The notes: a model not told the origin generated them from the letters alone. A stretch of 64,000 nucleotides of DNA from Moheibacter sediminis (GCF_900176425.1 NZ_FWXS01000001.1:496001-560000), one strand, 5' to 3'; counted from the first letter of the stretch, positions 52,613-61,455 are shown. Translations and numbers: made by a program.

Positions 52613-52970
52613 AGCATAGTCTTTTTGAAGTTAGCACTATTTGTTTCGGAGATACAACTATTGTTGGTAATCCAAAATTTGGAAATAATTTTGAGATAAA
52701 ACTCACAGTATTACCCTAGTGGGGAAGTTTTTATGGAACTTTATTTGTATAGGCTATCACAGAAAAGAGTAAAGCAGTAGTGTACCTTACCCATAATTTT
52801 ATTACATTTGCATTAATGATTTACAGGGTAATCAGATGAAAGCGAGTGCAGTAAGCACCATTACTAAATCGTTACCGATACCACTTTAGGTTCTTGTAAA
52901 CTACTCTATATTAGCTAATTTTAGCTATTCTAATCTTTTTTGTATAAAAACAATTTTTATTTCATTTGGA
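52613..52970. other. Intergenic stretch at the probable element/chromosome junction
   Basis: No gene is seen. It holds ATTACCCT at 52710-52717 and its inverse AGGGTAAT at 52825-52832, and TACATTTG at 52803-52810, which is both a perfect -7 box and close (9/10) to the CTnDOT core GTANNTTTGC as TTACATTTGC. An attachment site here is possible but not shown. Confidence 0.35.
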
Positions 52971-53696
52971 TTGGTGTTGAATAGTTATGACTTTTCACAC
53001 AATAACCTTGATGCGATTTTTAGTTTTCAAAAACTTTCTCATTGCCAGTTTCCGTCTTTAAATATTTCTCATCAATTCGATTTTTCATTTTTAGATAATT
53101 TAATTCTAAATAAAAGTGATTTTCAAACTAGCTTATCAGACAGTATTTTGATTTCAGATACTCAATCTGTGACTGCGGAAGTTGATAAATTAATGAATGA
53201 AGAAAGAGAAAGGCTTAAAACATTCAGGAACAGGATTTATTATTTGTTGCTTTTTCTATTTCTAGGATTTGTTGTGAAAGCTTATTTCATGTATCGTTAT
53301 TATAAAAAAACGAAAAGACAAAGGGCGCAAATGCTTCTTGAAAATAAAAATTTGCAAATGACAAAAAAGGAAAATAAAGAACTTCAACAAAAAATAAATA
53401 CCTCATTTGATGAGGTTATTCAACTTGCAAAGGAAAATAGTTCTGAATTTTTAATAAGATTCCAGGAAGTTTATCCTCATTGTTATTATAAATTAGTTCA
53501 TTTATATCCTGACCTACAAACGAGCGAGATAAAATTTTGTGCTATGCTTTACCTTAATTTTTCAACAAAAGACATAGCCGAATTTACATTTGTTACTCCA
53601 AAGGCAGTTCAAAATCGAAAAAATCGATTACGAAAGAAATTAAACATTTCATCTGACGAAGATTTAAATGTCTGGATGAAAAAAACTTGTGATTAG
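52971..53696 (+). pseudogene. Probable truncated LuxR-type regulator (C-terminal part)
   Basis: The 241-residue frame starts at a TTG with no good ribosome site. It has a membrane helix 'NRIYYLLLFLFLGFVVKAYF' near 88-108, coiled coil, and a C-terminal LuxR-like HTH 'LQTSEIKFCAMLYLNFSTKDIAEFTFVTPKAVQNRKNRLRKKL'. Flavobacterial proteins of this type usually have several TPR repeats before the helix; they are missing. The frame stays open to 52890 upstream. It fits a host gene cut by element insertion, or a decayed gene. Confidence 0.55.
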
Positions 53697-53767
53697 ATTT
53701 TATATCTTTTGAAATCCTTTTCAGCATTTAAATTTATGAGATGTGGTATCTATGTGGCATCTATTTT

Positions 53768-53799
53768 TTTGTGTAAGGATATAAAATTTAGTTACTTTG
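53768..53799 (+). promoter_or_regulatory. Promoter of candidate small RNA upstream of hflX
   Basis: TTTG at 53768-53771 and TTACTTTG at 53792-53799 (one mismatch to TAnnTTTG) are 20 bases apart. A start would be near 53806. Confidence 0.45.
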
Positions 53800-53805
53800 T
53801 TGTGC

Positions 53806-53884
53806 TAAATTAAATAAACTAAAAATATACCTTTAAAGTATCTAAACCATTCCAAGGGTTGCAATTTTTGTAACCCTTTTTTTA
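53806..53884 (+). ncRNA. Candidate small RNA upstream of hflX
   Basis: A short transcript of about 75-80 bases would run from the promoter above to an intrinsic terminator whose 11-bp stem is 53854-53864 with 53868-53878, followed by T7. It has no open frame of note. It could also be a leader attenuator for hflX, whose own promoter lies just after. Confidence 0.4.
53854..53884 (+). terminator. Intrinsic terminator upstream of hflX
   Basis: AAGGGTTGCAA and TTGTAACCCTT form an 11-bp stem (one G-T pair) with a 3-base loop, followed by a run of T. Confidence 0.8.
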
Positions 53885-53898
53885 TTTGGTTATCTTTG
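53868..53898 (+). promoter_or_regulatory. hflX promoter
   Basis: TTG at 53868-53870 and TATCTTTG at 53891-53898 are 20 bases apart, a perfect -7 box 8 bases before the ATG. The -33 lies in the terminator stem. Confidence 0.55.
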
Positions 53899-53906
53899 TG
53901 TAAGAT

Positions 53907-55121
53907 ATGTTAGAGAAAAAAGAAGCACAATACGAAAAGGTGGTTTTAGTAGGTTTAATAACACGTGAACAACCTGAAGAAAAATTAGAAGAGTACATGG
54001 ATGAACTTGAATTTCTTGCTTACACAGCAGGAGCAGAAGTTGTCATGCGTTTTACTCAAAGAATGGAAAAGCCCGATTCAAAGTTTTTTGTAGGAAGCGG
54101 AAAACTCCTAGAAATCAAAGAATTCATAGACGAACATGAAATAGATACTGTTATTTTTGATGATGAATTGACTCCTTCTCAATTGAAAAACATTGAAAAA
54201 GTAGTGGAGAAAAAAATCATCGACCGCACGCAGTTGATATTAGATATTTTTGCCCAACGAGCACAAACGTCTTATGCGAGAACGCAGGTTGAGTTGGCAC
54301 AATACCAATACCTTTTGCCGCGATTGACCCGCATGTGGACGCACTTGGAGCGTCAGCGTGGTGGAATCGGGATGCGTGGTCCCGGAGAAACCGAAATCGA
54401 AACCGACCGTCGTATCATTCGTGACCGAATTACTTTACTCAAAGAAAAACTGAAATCCATTGACAAACAAATGGCGACGCAACGCAAAAACCGCGGTGCT
54501 TTGATTCGTGTTGCTTTGGTGGGTTATACAAACGTCGGAAAATCAACGCTGATGAATGTTTTGAGTAAATCTGATGTATTTGCCGAAGATAAATTATTTG
54601 CAACCTTAGATACAACTGTACGAAAAGTGGTTATCGGAAATTTGCCGTTTTTATTGACGGACACGGTTGGATTTATTAGAAAATTGCCAACGCAATTGGT
54701 TGAGTCTTTCAAATCTACATTGGATGAAGTCCGCGAAGCCGATTTACTAGTTCATGTAGTTGATATTTCACACGAAAGTTTCAAAGATCACATCGATTCT
54801 GTGAATCAGATTTTGGACGAAATTGAAAGCAAAGACAAACCTACGGTTTTGGTTTTTAATAAGATTGATAATTTTTCTTATGTAAAAAAGGATGAAGATG
54901 ATTTGACAGAAGTCAGACATGAAAATATCTCTTTGGAAGAATGGAAACGTACATGGATGGCAAAAAGCGAACATCCCACACTCTTCATTTCCGCTACAGA
55001 AAAAGAAAACATGGAAGACCTTCGCAAAACCATTTATGAAGAAGTCAAAAAACTTCATGTAACTCGTTTTCCTTATAATGATTTCTTGTTTGAATATTTC
55101 GAAGAAGAAACTGAGGATTGA
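53907..55121 (+). CDS. hflX: GTPase HflX
   Basis: This 404-residue protein has the HflX N-terminal domain ('YTAGAEVVMRFTQRMEKPDSKFFVGSGKLLEIKEF'), the linker 'PRLTRMWTHLERQRGGIGMRGPGETEIETDRR' and a G domain with 'VGYTNVGKSTLMN' near 206-214, 'DTVGFIRKLPTQLVESFKSTL' and 'NKID'. It binds the 50S ribosome and splits stalled ribosomes. This is the first clearly chromosomal gene. Confidence 0.97.
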   Translation: MLEKKEAQYEKVVLVGLITREQPEEKLEEYMDELEFLAYTAGAEVVMRFTQRMEKPDSKFFVGSGKLLEIKEFIDEHEIDTVIFDDELTPSQLKNIEKVVEKKIIDRTQLILDIFAQRAQTSYARTQVELAQYQYLLPRLTRMWTHLERQRGGIGMRGPGETEIETDRRIIRDRITLLKEKLKSIDKQMATQRKNRGALIRVALVGYTNVGKSTLMNVLSKSDVFAEDKLFATLDTTVRKVVIGNLPFLLTDTVGFIRKLPTQLVESFKSTLDEVREADLLVHVVDISHESFKDHIDSVNQILDEIESKDKPTVLVFNKIDNFSYVKKDEDDLTEVRHENISLEEWKRTWMAKSEHPTLFISATEKENMEDLRKTIYEEVKKLHVTRFPYNDFLFEYFEEETED

Positions 55122-55203
55122 TAAATGTAAGCGTGAAAGTTTTAGTTATTTCTGCTTTAACTATAGTTTTGATTTTAAACTTTTGCGGAGAATTGAATCT
55201 TAA

Positions 55204-55992
55204 TTATTTCCAATCTTCCGGAATGCCACAAACCGGAATTGGAATCATTTTGTGCAAATTTGCTTTGTGACGTTTTTCAAATATCTCAAAAACTACTTTT
55301 TCTCTTCCTGAAAAATCATCAGATTTTTGGCCTTTTGCAGCAGCTTTCATTGCCCATTCCAATTCGTCATAACTAGCGCCCATTTGATCTTCGTCGGTTC
55401 GGTTGTCACCAAATAATCCATCGGTTGGAGCCGCTTGCTGAATGTCTTGATTTATACCTAAAAACTCGGCAATTTTATATACTTCAGACTTCATCAAATC
55501 AGCGATGGGAGAGATATCTACGCCGCCGTCACCATATTTTGTAAAAAATCCAACCCCGAAATCTTCCACCTTGTTTCCAGTTCCTGCAACGATATAGCCA
55601 TTTAATCCGGCATAATAATAAAGCGTTGTCATTCGCAGTCTTGCCCGTGTATTGGCAAGGGAAAGGCTGTAGCTGTATTCATTGTCTGATTTTTCTGCAA
55701 CATTAACAAATTCATCATAAACAGGTGTAAGATTTATACTTGCCGAAGAAATTTTTTCATAATTTTTCTTTAGCCAATCAATGTGTTTCAATGCTCTGCT
55801 TACCTGATTGGGTGCTTGATGTATCGGCATTTCTAAACACAGAACAGGATAACCTGTCATTGCACAAAGTGTAGAAGTCACCGCAGAATCAATCCCGCCG
55901 GAGATGCCAATCACAAATCCATTTTGTTTCGAATTAATTAAATAATCTTGAAGCCATTCAACGATATGATTTATGATTTTTTCCGTCTGCAT
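55204..55992 (-). CDS. nadE: NH3-dependent NAD+ synthetase
   Basis: I chose ATG 55992 (MQTEKIINHIVEWL), giving 262 residues. The ATP-pyrophosphatase loop 'GISGGIDSAVTSTLCA' is near 38-46, followed by 'GTGNKVEDFGVGFFTKYGDGGVDISPIADLMKSEVYKIAEFL'. It makes NAD+ from nicotinate adenine dinucleotide and ammonia; no glutaminase domain. Its start is 40 bases from that of gldB on the other strand. Confidence 0.95.
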   Translation of the reverse strand: MQTEKIINHIVEWLQDYLINSKQNGFVIGISGGIDSAVTSTLCAMTGYPVLCLEMPIHQAPNQVSRALKHIDWLKKNYEKISSASINLTPVYDEFVNVAEKSDNEYSYSLSLANTRARLRMTTLYYYAGLNGYIVAGTGNKVEDFGVGFFTKYGDGGVDISPIADLMKSEVYKIAEFLGINQDIQQAAPTDGLFGDNRTDEDQMGASYDELEWAMKAAAKGQKSDDFSGREKVVFEIFEKRHKANLHKMIPIPVCGIPEDWK

Positions 55993-56000
55993 AATATGAG

Positions 56001-56008
56001 TAAATTTG
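56001..56008 (+). promoter_or_regulatory. gldB -7 box
   Basis: TAAATTTG fits TAnnTTTG and lies 23 bases before the gldB ATG, in the divergent gap with nadE. No clear TTG is seen at -33. Confidence 0.45.
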
Positions 56009-56031
56009 CGATTCAAATTAATTCAAAGATA

Positions 56032-57084
56032 ATGAAAACAGTGCACTGGATTGGAATACTGATGTTATTTTTAGTAATTTCCTGTGGAAAAGAAAACCGC
56101 TGGGATATAGAACTTCCGCAGGAAAAAGTAGATCTTGAAGTCACGGACATCAGCAAAGATTTCTTCGACACAAATATACCGCTTACTGAAGTTCAGGCAC
56201 GGTATCCATTTTTCTTTTTAGATACTGTTTCCAATCAAACCTGGGAAAAACAGAGAAGAGATCCGTTTGAAAAAGCGGTTTATGATTCTGTAATTAAAGT
56301 ATTTAAGAAATACGGTAAAACTCAAAATGAATTGGAGGAATTATTTGCCTACTACAAACATTATTTCCCAAAACAAGACATCCCTCAAATTTTCACTTAT
56401 TCTTCAACACTGCAAGAAAACATTTATACACCAGTGATTTATGGCGCAAGAGAAGGGTTGATGTTCATCGCAATGGATGGGTTTTTAGGAACTAACAATC
56501 AATTGTACAAACAGCAAGCACCACTCAGAGTTTATGATTATATGGCGCAGAATATGAATCCTCAAAATCTTCCACCAGCTGTGGTGAGGGCAATAGGGCA
56601 GGAAATCATTCCTTTTGATCCGAGACAGCAGACTTTTGGAGATTTGATGGTAGATGAAGGAAAAAAATTAATTCTTGCAGACGCGCTTTTACCTCAAACT
56701 TCTGACAACTTAAAAATAGGTTATACAACCAATCAAATGAAATGGGCAAAGGAAAATGAAGGAAATGTCTGGAATTATTTCGTGGAACAAAATATGGTAT
56801 TTCAAACAGACAAGTCATTGCGTCAAAGGTTTATCGATTTCGCGCCTTTTTCTAAATTTTTGAATGAAATCGAAACACAAACTCCAGGAAGAATGGGCGT
56901 TTTCATCGGATGGCAGATTTGTAAAGCTTATCTTGATAAAAATGAAGAAATGACCTTGGGACAATTTTTAAATACAGATACACAAACCATTTTCAACGGT
57001 TCCAAGTATAAACCTAAAAAGGGCGATGGAAACTATACGCCTACGAAGCCTGAGAGTAATGATGAAGTAAAGAAATACGAATAA
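56032..57084 (+). CDS. gldB: Gliding-motility lipoprotein GldB
   Basis: I chose ATG 56032 for the lipoprotein signal with Cys18 ('MLFLVISCGKEN'), giving 350 residues. The body includes 'DLEVTDISKDFF', 'EARYPFFF'-type start and 'IGWQICKAYLDKNEEMTLGQFLNTDTQTIFNGSKYKPK', as in GldB. GldB is required for gliding and T9SS function in Flavobacterium. It is 14 bases before gldC. Confidence 0.93.
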   Translation: MKTVHWIGILMLFLVISCGKENRWDIELPQEKVDLEVTDISKDFFDTNIPLTEVQARYPFFFLDTVSNQTWEKQRRDPFEKAVYDSVIKVFKKYGKTQNELEELFAYYKHYFPKQDIPQIFTYSSTLQENIYTPVIYGAREGLMFIAMDGFLGTNNQLYKQQAPLRVYDYMAQNMNPQNLPPAVVRAIGQEIIPFDPRQQTFGDLMVDEGKKLILADALLPQTSDNLKIGYTTNQMKWAKENEGNVWNYFVEQNMVFQTDKSLRQRFIDFAPFSKFLNEIETQTPGRMGVFIGWQICKAYLDKNEEMTLGQFLNTDTQTIFNGSKYKPKKGDGNYTPTKPESNDEVKKYE

Positions 57085-57098
57085 ACATATAAATTAAA

Positions 57099-57431
57099 AT
57101 GAAAAAAACACAAATCACAATCAACATAGAATTAGATGAAAATCACATTCCGGAAAAGATGCATTGGAATGCAGAAGACGGCGGCATCAGCAATCAGGAA
57201 ACGAAAGCTGTAATGGTTTCTGTATGGGATGAAAAAGACAAAGAAGCGCTTCGCATTGACCTTTGGACGAAGGAAATGCCAATGGACGATATGAAAAGAT
57301 TTTACCATCAGATTTTTATTTCGATGGCGAATTCATATCAGCGGGCTACCAACGAAGATCAAGTGGCTGACTACATCGTTGAATTTGCAGAAAATTTTGC
57401 GCAGCAAGCCGGAATAAAAAGTAAGAAATAA
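57099..57431 (+). CDS. gldC: Gliding-motility protein GldC
   Basis: This 110-residue protein reads 'KTQITINIELDENHIPEKMHWNAEDGGISNQETKAVMVSVWDEKDKEALRIDLWTKEMPMDDMKRFYHQ', the GldC family. It has no signal, so it is cytosolic. It stands with gldB as in other flavobacteria and improves gliding efficiency there. A terminator follows 26 bases later. Confidence 0.95.
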   Translation: MKKTQITINIELDENHIPEKMHWNAEDGGISNQETKAVMVSVWDEKDKEALRIDLWTKEMPMDDMKRFYHQIFISMANSYQRATNEDQVADYIVEFAENFAQQAGIKSKK

Positions 57432-57456
57432 ATATTTTTCTATTAATTGTAGAAAT

Positions 57457-57486
57457 AAAAAACCGCTCCGGAAAGGGCGGTTTTTT
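57457..57486 (+). terminator. Terminator after gldC
   Basis: AAAAAACCGC (57457-57466) pairs perfectly with GCGGTTTTTT (57477-57486) around a 10-base loop, followed by T. Confidence 0.88.
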
Positions 57487-57643
57487 TATGCGGTAAATTC
57501 TATCCAAACAACAAATTTAAAAACTAAGGGAATTCCCTGAATTTTTATTTCCAAAGAAATGCCTGATGTATAAGTTTTTGCTTACTGATAATTTAGCAAT
57601 GTTAAAAAAATGTTCATGTCATACTGAATGTTTGTGTGTTAAT

Positions 57644-57669
57644 GGGCTTCTTGTCCTTGAAGCCCTTTT
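57644..57669 (+). terminator. Second intrinsic-terminator-like hairpin before the TIG gene
   Basis: GGGCTTC (57644-57650) pairs with GAAGCCC (57659-57665) followed by TTTT. No gene ends nearby, so a short transcript may end here. Confidence 0.55.
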
Positions 57670-57701
57670 AGAAATATTTCTAAATTATAACTAAATACAT
57701 T

Positions 57702-58023
57702 ATGAAAACAATTCGATTATTTATTGCATTGTCTTTGTTGTCGTTCAATTTATCGGCTCAAATCATCTATTCATTTGCGCCAACTTCCGCGACAGCAGCA
57801 GGTTCTACTTTTACAATCCTTGGAGAAAATTTCAGCGCAATTCCTGAAGAAAATTCAGTAGAATTCCAAGATACTTCGGCTTCTGTTTTATCAGCTACAG
57901 AAACAAGTTTGACTTTAGTTGTTACAAATGGTGCAATCAGCGGTCCTGTAAGTGTGACGGTTGATGGAAAATACCGTTGATAAAAACAACAAAAACTTCA
58001 TCATTAAAATCATTAAAAAATAA
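57702..58023 (+). pseudogene. Decayed secreted IPT/TIG-domain gene
   Basis: The main frame (57702-57980) gives a signal peptide ('FIALSLLSFNLSAQ') and one TIG-like domain ('YSFAPTSATAAGSTFTILGENFSAIPEENSVEFQDTSASVLSATETSLTLVV') before a stop. In another frame just after, 'VDKNNKNFIIKIIKK' then a stop at 58021-58023 is a typical end of a T9SS sorting domain. This fits a deletion or frameshift joining a TIG start to a CTD end. Confidence 0.6.
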
Positions 58024-58041
58024 CAACAAAAATTAACTAAA

Positions 58042-58857
58042 ATGAAAAATTTATCCATCTCATTCATCGTTTTATTTGTAATTAATTTTAATCTTTTATC
58101 CGCTCAAAACATCGTCAGTACTTTTGATTCCGATGACGAAGGCTGGCTGGTAGCAGGTGATGCCACCAGCTCGATGCCTCAATACAATGCAGAAGGTGGC
58201 AACCCCAGCGGTTACATTTCTGCCGATGATACTGCTGCAGGTGGGGTTTGGGTGTGGTCTGCGCCGGCAAAATTTTTAGGAGACAGATCTTCTTCTTTTG
58301 GAAAAAATCTGAGCTTTGATTTGGCTCAAAGTAGTATGGATTCACAATTTGATGACAATGATGTGCTGATAGTCGGAGAAAATCTGACGCTTGCACTTAA
58401 TTTGCTCAACAATCCGGGAATTGAATGGACAAATTATTCGGTTAAATTAGACACAAACGAAGACTGGAGAATTACTCATTACGTTTGGGGCGATGTAGCA
58501 ACGGATGAACAAATTCAAGAAGTTTTGTCAAATGTTTTGGAAATCAAAATCAGAGGAGAATATGTTTCCGGACCAGATGTGGGTTCTTTGGATAATGTAA
58601 TTTTAGAGTCGGAAAATATGTCAATTTCTGAAGCCTCAAATGATATTGTAAAAATTTACCCCAATCCGACAAATGGTGAAGTTTATTTCTCAAAATCTTT
58701 AAAAGATGTTTCAATTTATAATTTAAGCGGTCAAAAAATAGAATTGAAAGCAGAATTGAACAAGGTCAATATTTCTAAATTGCCAGCCGGAATTTATATC
58801 TTGAAAGGAAGGGATGCGGATCAAAAATTAATTCAAATCAAATTAATTAAAAATTAG
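58042..58857 (+). CDS. Secreted laminin-B-domain protein with T9SS type A sorting signal
   Basis: This 271-residue protein has a signal peptide ('SFIVLFVINFNLLSAQN'), a laminin B (IV type A)-like domain at about 22-185 ('TFDSDDEGWLVAGDATSSMPQYNAEGGNPSGYISADDTAAGGVWVWSAPAKFLGDRSSSFGKNLSFDL'), and a T9SS type A C-terminal domain ('VKIYPNPTNGEVYF...SGQKIELKAELNKVNISKLPAGIYILKG'). It is exported by the type IX system and may be a matrix or sugar-binding protein. Confidence 0.9.
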   Translation: MKNLSISFIVLFVINFNLLSAQNIVSTFDSDDEGWLVAGDATSSMPQYNAEGGNPSGYISADDTAAGGVWVWSAPAKFLGDRSSSFGKNLSFDLAQSSMDSQFDDNDVLIVGENLTLALNLLNNPGIEWTNYSVKLDTNEDWRITHYVWGDVATDEQIQEVLSNVLEIKIRGEYVSGPDVGSLDNVILESENMSISEASNDIVKIYPNPTNGEVYFSKSLKDVSIYNLSGQKIELKAELNKVNISKLPAGIYILKGRDADQKLIQIKLIKN

Positions 58858-58959
58858 TACTTTTAAATTCAACTAATTACTGCATAAATCCTCTCAGCTA
58901 TAAAAAGTAATTTCGGAAAATAATGGCGTTAAAGTAATAGGTTAGCAATAATTTCACGT

Positions 58960-60327
58960 ATGCATGAATTTTTTTGGAATATAACAGTAGCTTACCTTTT
59001 GCTTTTTCTTGTTTTAAGCTCGGTGCTTTATGTTTATTCCAGACAAACAAGTTTTAAATACTACGCTGTTTATAATGTGGGAGTATTTCTGTATCTCCTT
59101 ACAAAAGGTGAAAGATTATACTATGGATTAAAGGATAATTCCTTGTTCAATATTTTTGATGCTGAAACTGTAGGCGCTTTGCGTATTCACTTTAATTGGA
59201 TGATTCAGGTTTTTTTTTACAGTGTATATTTTCTATTTGCCTTGTACTTTTTAGACTTTCAAAAATTTTCACCCCGTATAATTCCAAGATTAAAAAAGGT
59301 ATTTTTAGTTGTAAATATTATATTTTTCAGCCTATGTATTGTCTCCATCTTCTTTGACTTTTATTTGGTTGTATTTTACACTTTTGCCTTTGGATTTATA
59401 CCTTTTATTCTCTTTTTAAGTATTTATTATTTCCGACCTGCTATGCGTTTTTCCGGAGATCAGAAATATTTTTTTCTGGCAGGAGTGTTTTTTTATATAA
59501 TATTTGCGTTGTTGGCATTTTATTCTAGTTATTTTTCAAAAACAAATGCGCCGCTGGTTTTTTTCTTTATTGGAATAATTATCGAAAATATCTGTTTCAG
59601 CCTGGGTCTTGCTTTTAAATTTAAGATGATAAATGATGAAAAGAATTTTCAGCAAAATAAAGCAATCAATGCCGAACATGCAATAGAACTAACCAAGCTG
59701 AGGTCTGTGATCGAAGGTGAGGAAAATGAACGCAAAAGAATAGCAGAAGATCTGCATGACGGAATTATCGGTGATTTGTCCGCCATCAAACTTCATGTTG
59801 CTATCTTGGACGAAAAAGGGACGATGCGCCCGGAAAAGAAAAATCTCCAAAAAATCATCGATATGATTGACCAGGCTTGCACACAGGTTCGGAGAATTTC
59901 CCATGATTTGATGCCGGCATCCATTGAAGATTTTGGTTTGATAGAATCGGTCAATCAATATTGTAAAAAATTAAATTTAGCACATATAACCCAAATTGAT
60001 TTTCAGACTTTTGGGGTATATAATCCTCTGTCTAAAAATCATGAATCAACATTGTACCGCATCATTCAGGAATTGTTGAACAACATCATCAAACATGCGT
60101 ATGCTGAGCAGACTTTGGTGCAAATTAATTTTCATGAAGATGAAATTTCTATTTCCGTAGAAGATGACGGAAAAGGGTTTGAATCGGAATCTATACATGA
60201 GGGAATTGGCTTAAAAAATGTGCGTTCGCGCGTAAAATTATTGCAAGGAGAGTTGGATGTGAAAAGTTCAGAGAAGGGAACATTTGTGCATATTTTAATT
60301 GATTTAAACAAATTAAACCATGATTAA
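58960..60327 (+). CDS. Sensor histidine kinase (7TM, HisKA_3)
   Basis: This 455-residue protein has seven membrane helices (about 8-220), a coiled coil, the HisKA_3 box 'ERKRIAEDLHDGIIGDLSAIKLHV' with H266, and HATPase 'LNNIIKHAYAEQTLVQINF' and 'EDDGKGF...GIGLKNVRSRVKLLQGELDV'. The signal is not known. It overlaps the regulator gene by 8 bases. Confidence 0.94.
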   Translation: MHEFFWNITVAYLLLFLVLSSVLYVYSRQTSFKYYAVYNVGVFLYLLTKGERLYYGLKDNSLFNIFDAETVGALRIHFNWMIQVFFYSVYFLFALYFLDFQKFSPRIIPRLKKVFLVVNIIFFSLCIVSIFFDFYLVVFYTFAFGFIPFILFLSIYYFRPAMRFSGDQKYFFLAGVFFYIIFALLAFYSSYFSKTNAPLVFFFIGIIIENICFSLGLAFKFKMINDEKNFQQNKAINAEHAIELTKLRSVIEGEENERKRIAEDLHDGIIGDLSAIKLHVAILDEKGTMRPEKKNLQKIIDMIDQACTQVRRISHDLMPASIEDFGLIESVNQYCKKLNLAHITQIDFQTFGVYNPLSKNHESTLYRIIQELLNNIIKHAYAEQTLVQINFHEDEISISVEDDGKGFESESIHEGIGLKNVRSRVKLLQGELDVKSSEKGTFVHILIDLNKLNHD

Positions 60328-60949
60328 AGTAGCGATTGTCGATGACCATCCAATGGTTTTGGAGGGAATTAAAAATTTGTTGAAATCTGACAAACAGATT
60401 CAATTTACGCAGTCGTTTCACAATTTAAAAGATTTGTTTGAGCAAATCAATTCAGAAACTGAAGTGTTGCTGCTTGACATAAATTTACCGGATGGAAGCG
60501 GCATTGATGCGTGTAAAAAGTTATTGGAAAAATTCCCAACATTAAAAATTATTGCATTGACGAGTTACGAGGAAGGAACATTCATCAAACAAATGTTAAA
60601 AAACGGAGCAATGGGTTATTTGCTGAAAAATACAGATAAAATAGAATTGTCTCAGGCAATACAAACTGTTCATTCCGGTCAGCGCTATTTACCGGAGCTT
60701 ATCAAAGAATTTTTGCTCAATGACTCTTTGGGACAGCATTCCCATAATCAATTCATTCCCAAATTGACTAGCCGAGAAAAGGAAATAGTGGAATTGGTAA
60801 GCCAGGAATTCACAACAGAGGAAATAGCAGAAAAACTATTCATCAGTACCAAAACCGTAGAGTCTCACAAGAGTAATTTGTTCCAGAAATTAGGTGTAAA
60901 AAACAGTGCAGGACTTGTAAGAGTTGCATTTGAGAAAGGTCTGATTTAA
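60320..60949 (+). CDS. NarL-type response regulator
   Basis: This 209-residue protein has a receiver with D53 ('VLLLDINLPDGSG') and Lys in 'GYLLKN', then a LuxR HTH 'LTSREKEIVELVSQEFTTEEIAEKLFISTKTVESHKSNLFQKLGVKN'. It is the partner of the kinase with which it overlaps. Confidence 0.96.
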   Translation: MIKVAIVDDHPMVLEGIKNLLKSDKQIQFTQSFHNLKDLFEQINSETEVLLLDINLPDGSGIDACKKLLEKFPTLKIIALTSYEEGTFIKQMLKNGAMGYLLKNTDKIELSQAIQTVHSGQRYLPELIKEFLLNDSLGQHSHNQFIPKLTSREKEIVELVSQEFTTEEIAEKLFISTKTVESHKSNLFQKLGVKNSAGLVRVAFEKGLI

Positions 60950-60994
60950 AAACTAAGTTCATTGCTGCGAAAAATGAATAAAAATAATTAAATG

Positions 60995-61025
60995 TTGTAG
61001 GTGTTATATAAATTATCTATATTTG
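60995..61025 (+). promoter_or_regulatory. Promoter of intergenic small RNA
   Basis: TTG at 60995-60997 and a perfect TATATTTG at 61018-61025 are 20 bases apart. Start near 61031. Confidence 0.65.
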
Positions 61026-61030
61026 CAGGA

Positions 61031-61110
61031 TAAAAGCTAATAAGCTTTTCATAGGTTTAGGTTGGTTAAGGTTAGCACCTCATTTGAAAAAATGAGGTGT
61101 TACTTTTTTA
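61031..61110 (+). ncRNA. Candidate small RNA between response regulator and pckA
   Basis: About 80 bases: a 5' hairpin AAAAGCT-AATA-AGCTTTT (61032-61049), a single-stranded GU-rich stretch with GGTTTAGGTTGG, then the terminator CACCTCATT-TGAAAA-AATGAGGTG (61076-61099) with T6. No open frame. This is a typical trans-acting sRNA layout; Rfam families such as Flavo-1 should be compared. Confidence 0.6.
61076..61110 (+). terminator. Intrinsic terminator of the small RNA
   Basis: A perfect 9-bp stem (61076-61084 with 61091-61099) with a 6-base loop is followed by TTACTTTTTTA. Confidence 0.85.
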
Positions 61111-61395
61111 TATACGCTTGAATCGTGAAAATTTAACTTTCTCATTACAAAACATCATTAAGTTTAACAATTTAATTAAAACATGAGGAAGTATAACTTC
61201 TTCAATTTTTTGAACTGATTTTTACATGCATCTGGAACTTCATTTGATTTAAAATCTAAATTCAGCAAATCCTGAATTTCAACCAAAGCAAACTTTTTTT
61301 ATTTTTCAAAAATCATTTAAATTTCCGCTTTGATTTTGAAGACTGGCAATATTGATTTGCGCCTTTGCATCGATATGTGCCAAGCCAACGGGGAT

Positions 61396-61429
61396 AAAAA
61401 AGCCGAATGAACATTTTCGTTCACTCGGC
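61396..61429 (-). terminator. pckA terminator
   Basis: GCCGAATGAAC (61402-61412) faces GTTCACTCGGC (61419-61429) with one A-C mismatch. The A run at 61396-61401 gives the U tract on the minus strand. Confidence 0.85.
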
Positions 61430-61455
61430 CTAACCATTTATATTAATTATGAATT

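Larger units (their letters stand above)
60950..61455. other. Intergenic region with a candidate small RNA and pckA terminator
   Basis: This 506-base gap has no gene. It holds a perfect -7 promoter (61018-61025), a short transcript with two hairpins (to about 61110) and the pckA terminator (61396-61429). The rest is AT-rich without clear features. Confidence 0.6.

Noticed and set aside
56000-56009. GTAAATTTGC as a CTnDOT-type attachment core
   Set aside because: It matches the core but lies among chromosomal genes and is better explained as the gldB -7 promoter box.
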